Below are positions 19,804 through 20,971 of a stretch of DNA of 20,971 nucleotides, in pieces; the stretch's first letter is position 1, and each line of letters opens with the position of its first letter. The stretch comes from Pseudomonadota bacterium (lineage in GTDB: Bacteria; Pseudomonadota; Alphaproteobacteria; Rhodospirillales; Magnetospirillaceae), in the NCBI GenBank assembly GCA_023426365.1, contig JAFAAW010000053.1, forward strand, positions 1 through 20,971. Direction: 5' to 3'. The notes beneath the pieces were generated by a model. It was not told where the DNA came from. It was given only the letters and a program-made list of their open reading frames with translations, and made no database searches. Both the position numbers and the translations under genes were made by a program.

Positions 19804-20604
19804 ATGGACGCCATGCAAAAGCCGTATCAGCTGGTCAAGACCCTGGACCTGACCGGCAAGAAGGGTCTGGTCGTCGGTATCGCCAACGACCAGAGCATCG
19901 CCTATGGCTGCGCCAAGCATTGCCGCGCCTATGGCGCCGAGCTGGCGGTCACCTATCTGAACGACAAGGCGGAAAAGTGGGTGCGTCCCCTGGCCGAAGG
20001 GTTGGACGCCTCCATCATCATGCCGATGGACGTCCGCAACGAGGGCGAAATGGAGGCGGTGTTCGCCGAGATCGAGAAGACGTGGGGCAAGCTGGATTTC
20101 GTCATCCACTCGATCGCCTTCGCCAACCGCGAGGACCTGCATGGCCGCGTGGTCGATTGCTCGCGCGACGGCTTCATGCTGGCCATGGACGTGTCGTGCC
20201 ATTCCTTCGTGCGCATGGCCAGGCTGGCCGAGCCGCTGATGACGGATGGCGGCTGCCTGATGACCATTTCGTTCTATGGCGGCCGCAAGGTGGTCGAGCA
20301 TTACAACGTCATGGGGCCGGTCAAGGCCGCGCTGGAGGCCACCACCAAGTACATGGCCGCCGAACTGGGTGAAAAGGGCATCCGCGTGGTGGCGCTGTCG
20401 CCCGGCCCGCTCAAGACCCGCGCCGCCTCGGGCATCGACCGCTTCGACGAGCTGATGGAAGCCGCCGCCGCGCGTGCGCCGACCCACCAACTGGCGACCA
20501 TCGACGATTGCGGTTCGTTCGCCGCCTATCTGGTCAGCGATCTGGCCCAGTCGGTTACCGGCACCACGCTGTTCGTGGACGGCGGCTACCACATCGTCGG
20601 CTGA
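19804..20604 (+). CDS. fabI: Enoyl-[acyl-carrier-protein] reductase FabI
   Basis: A 266-residue FabI, an SDR enzyme that reduces the trans-2 double bond of enoyl-ACP with NADH in each round of fatty-acid elongation. The nucleotide-binding segment is GIANDQSIAYG (25-35), HSIAFANRE (102-110) follows, and the FabI-type Tyr-x6-Lys pair is in HYNVMGPVK (Tyr167, Lys174), with the second conserved Tyr158 in SFYGG. The C-terminus TLFVDGGYHIVG is typical. The open frame extends to 19558, but ATG 19804 has AAAGGA 5-8 nt upstream and the family N-terminus starts close to it. It has its own promoter and a strong terminator, so it is monocistronic. A second FabI-like paralogue elsewhere is possible, as in many alphaproteobacteria. 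Confidence 0.93.
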   Translation: MDAMQKPYQLVKTLDLTGKKGLVVGIANDQSIAYGCAKHCRAYGAELAVTYLNDKAEKWVRPLAEGLDASIIMPMDVRNEGEMEAVFAEIEKTWGKLDFVIHSIAFANREDLHGRVVDCSRDGFMLAMDVSCHSFVRMARLAEPLMTDGGCLMTISFYGGRKVVEHYNVMGPVKAALEATTKYMAAELGEKGIRVVALSPGPLKTRAASGIDRFDELMEAAAARAPTHQLATIDDCGSFAAYLVSDLAQSVTGTTLFVDGGYHIVG

Positions 20605-20627
20605 TCGTCCGGTCACGGGAAAAGGGG

Positions 20628-20664
20628 GGGCGCGGACCGGCCGGTTCGCGCCCTCTTTCTTGTT
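20628..20664 (+). terminator. Intrinsic terminator of fabI
   Basis: GGGCGCGGACCGG / CCGGTTCGCGCCC (20628-20653) forms a 13-bp stem with one G-U pair; its innermost pairs must open to leave a loop. It is followed by the T-rich TCTTTCTTGTT, 23 nt after the fabI stop. Confidence 0.75.
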
Positions 20665-20848
20665 GGGCATGTCTGCGGAGGTTGTTGATGCCCCAGGCGT
20701 GCGCCGACATCGATGGCTTTCCTGCCTTCCGTCACCACAGGCCGACGTCATGCCCGGGTGTGATCCGCCCGTCCACGCGGCGTCGTCCGGCACAATGTCG
20801 CCGGGAAGATGTGGAGGGCCGGGCACGCCGGGCCATGACCCGAAACTA
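20665..20848. other. Gene-poor stretch between fabI and the IS630-like element
   Basis: About 180 nt after the fabI terminator with no convincing gene. It contains an inverted pair of REP-like repeats (20747-20839). A 53-codon ORF at 20688-20849 has a GCGGAGG in front but is Arg/Pro-rich, runs through the repeats and looks non-coding. Confidence 0.5.
20747..20839. repeat. Inverted pair of REP-like repeats
   Basis: One unit starts GTCATGCCCGGGTG and ends GTCCAC on the plus strand (20747-20776). A related unit on the minus strand, GTCATGGCCCGGCGTG to CTCCAC (20839-20811), faces it across 34 nt. The two share the GTCATG-x-CCCGG ... TCCAC frame and can fold as one imperfect stem-loop. The sequence resembles the abundant GTCATGCCCGG-type palindromic repeats of alphaproteobacteria. 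Copy number cannot be counted here. Confidence 0.5.
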
Positions 20849-20971
20849 GAGCACTTTCCGTTCAATCGCGGTCATATCCTGCAGCAGCAAAATAGTTCTG
20901 GCAGTCTGTCTCCGTGAGAAGATCGATGCCGTGAGCGATTGCAGTCCAGAGTTCTTCCTTGGTCCTGGCGG
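20849..20971 (-). mobile_element. IS630-like insertion sequence, one end only
   Basis: An insertion sequence runs off the right edge. Its outer end, GAGCACTTTCCGTTCAATCG, abuts a CTAG (20846-20849) whose central TA would be the target used by IS630/Tc1-type elements. The transposase gene ends 13 nt inside. The other end is outside the window. Confidence 0.75.
20862..20971 (-). CDS. IS630-family transposase, C-terminal fragment (runs off window)
   Basis: The minus-strand frame from the window edge reads ARTKEELWTAIAHGIDLLTE and then TDCQNYFAAAGYDRD before TGA at 20864-20862. The K-E-E-L-W-x-A-I ... C-x-N-Y-F-x-A-A-G-Y-D ending is the usual C-terminus of IS630-type DDE transposases in alphaproteobacteria, following the last catalytic Glu, which is beyond the edge. 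Only about 35 residues are visible, so completeness cannot be assessed. Confidence 0.85.
   Translation of the reverse strand, partial: ARTKEELWTAIAHGIDLLTETDCQNYFAAAGYDRD

Noticed and set aside
20688..20849. 53-codon ORF after fabI with a GCGGAGG upstream
   Set aside because: Arg/Pro-rich composition, passes through the REP-like pair and ends at the IS junction. The Shine-Dalgarno match looks fortuitous.
1..20971. tRNA or rRNA genes, CRISPR array, phage or toxin-antitoxin modules
   Set aside because: Looked for and not seen: no cloverleaf-like or rRNA-like conserved sequence recognised, no regularly spaced repeats, and no phage or toxin-antitoxin proteins.

Overview
This is a GC-rich chromosomal segment of a proteobacterium, most likely an alphaproteobacterium of the Rhodospirillales (Magnetospirillum-like). 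That placement is inferred from the protein types, the codon bias, a SAM-II riboswitch in front of metZ (a class typical of alphaproteobacteria) and insertion-sequence families common in that group. Most of the window is housekeeping DNA with short intergenic gaps. It is bounded by two incomplete insertion sequences: an IS5-like element at the left edge and an IS630-like element at the right edge.

Layout. 1-267: 5' part of an IS5-like element. 308-1191: minus-strand pair encoding a three-helix membrane protein and a YqhA/UPF0114 membrane protein, with a terminator. 1216-2988: GAF/HD-GYP cyclic-di-GMP phosphodiesterase-like protein, divergent from ubiD (3142-4656, TTG start). A 34-residue membrane peptide and a two-domain polyphosphate:AMP phosphotransferase follow. 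6505-8193: chemoreceptor with a Cache sensor and a good promoter. 8300-8583: two overlapping minus-strand mini-genes, a Cys-rich 62-residue protein and a 33-residue membrane peptide, preceded by an AT-rich, repeat-rich leader. 8811-10660: ctaA (heme A synthase), coupled to an M23 peptidase. 10904-13243, plus strand: pmbA/tldE, a glycine-zipper lipoprotein and a DoxX protein. 13248-16150, minus strand: two tandem trkH genes, the second of them diverged. 16237-17112: PflX-like radical SAM protein, converging on folE with a 4-bp overlap. Then apaG, and metZ under a SAM-II riboswitch. 19804-20604: fabI with its own promoter and terminator. 20747-20839: an inverted pair of REP-like repeats beside the IS630 end.

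Functionally the genes cover ubiquinone and heme A synthesis (ubiD, ctaA; aerobic respiration), polyphosphate/nucleotide phosphate transfer, potassium uptake, pterin synthesis, methionine synthesis and fatty-acid elongation. No single dedicated accessory system is evident. The most unusual signals are small: (1) the metZ leader, where the SAM-II riboswitch's Shine-Dalgarno lies in front of a short upstream ORF that overlaps metZ by ATGA, with a terminator-like hairpin inside it; (2) the Cys-rich/membrane mini-operon with a potentially structured leader; (3) the TrkH pair, in which one copy has lost conserved gating-loop and filter residues.
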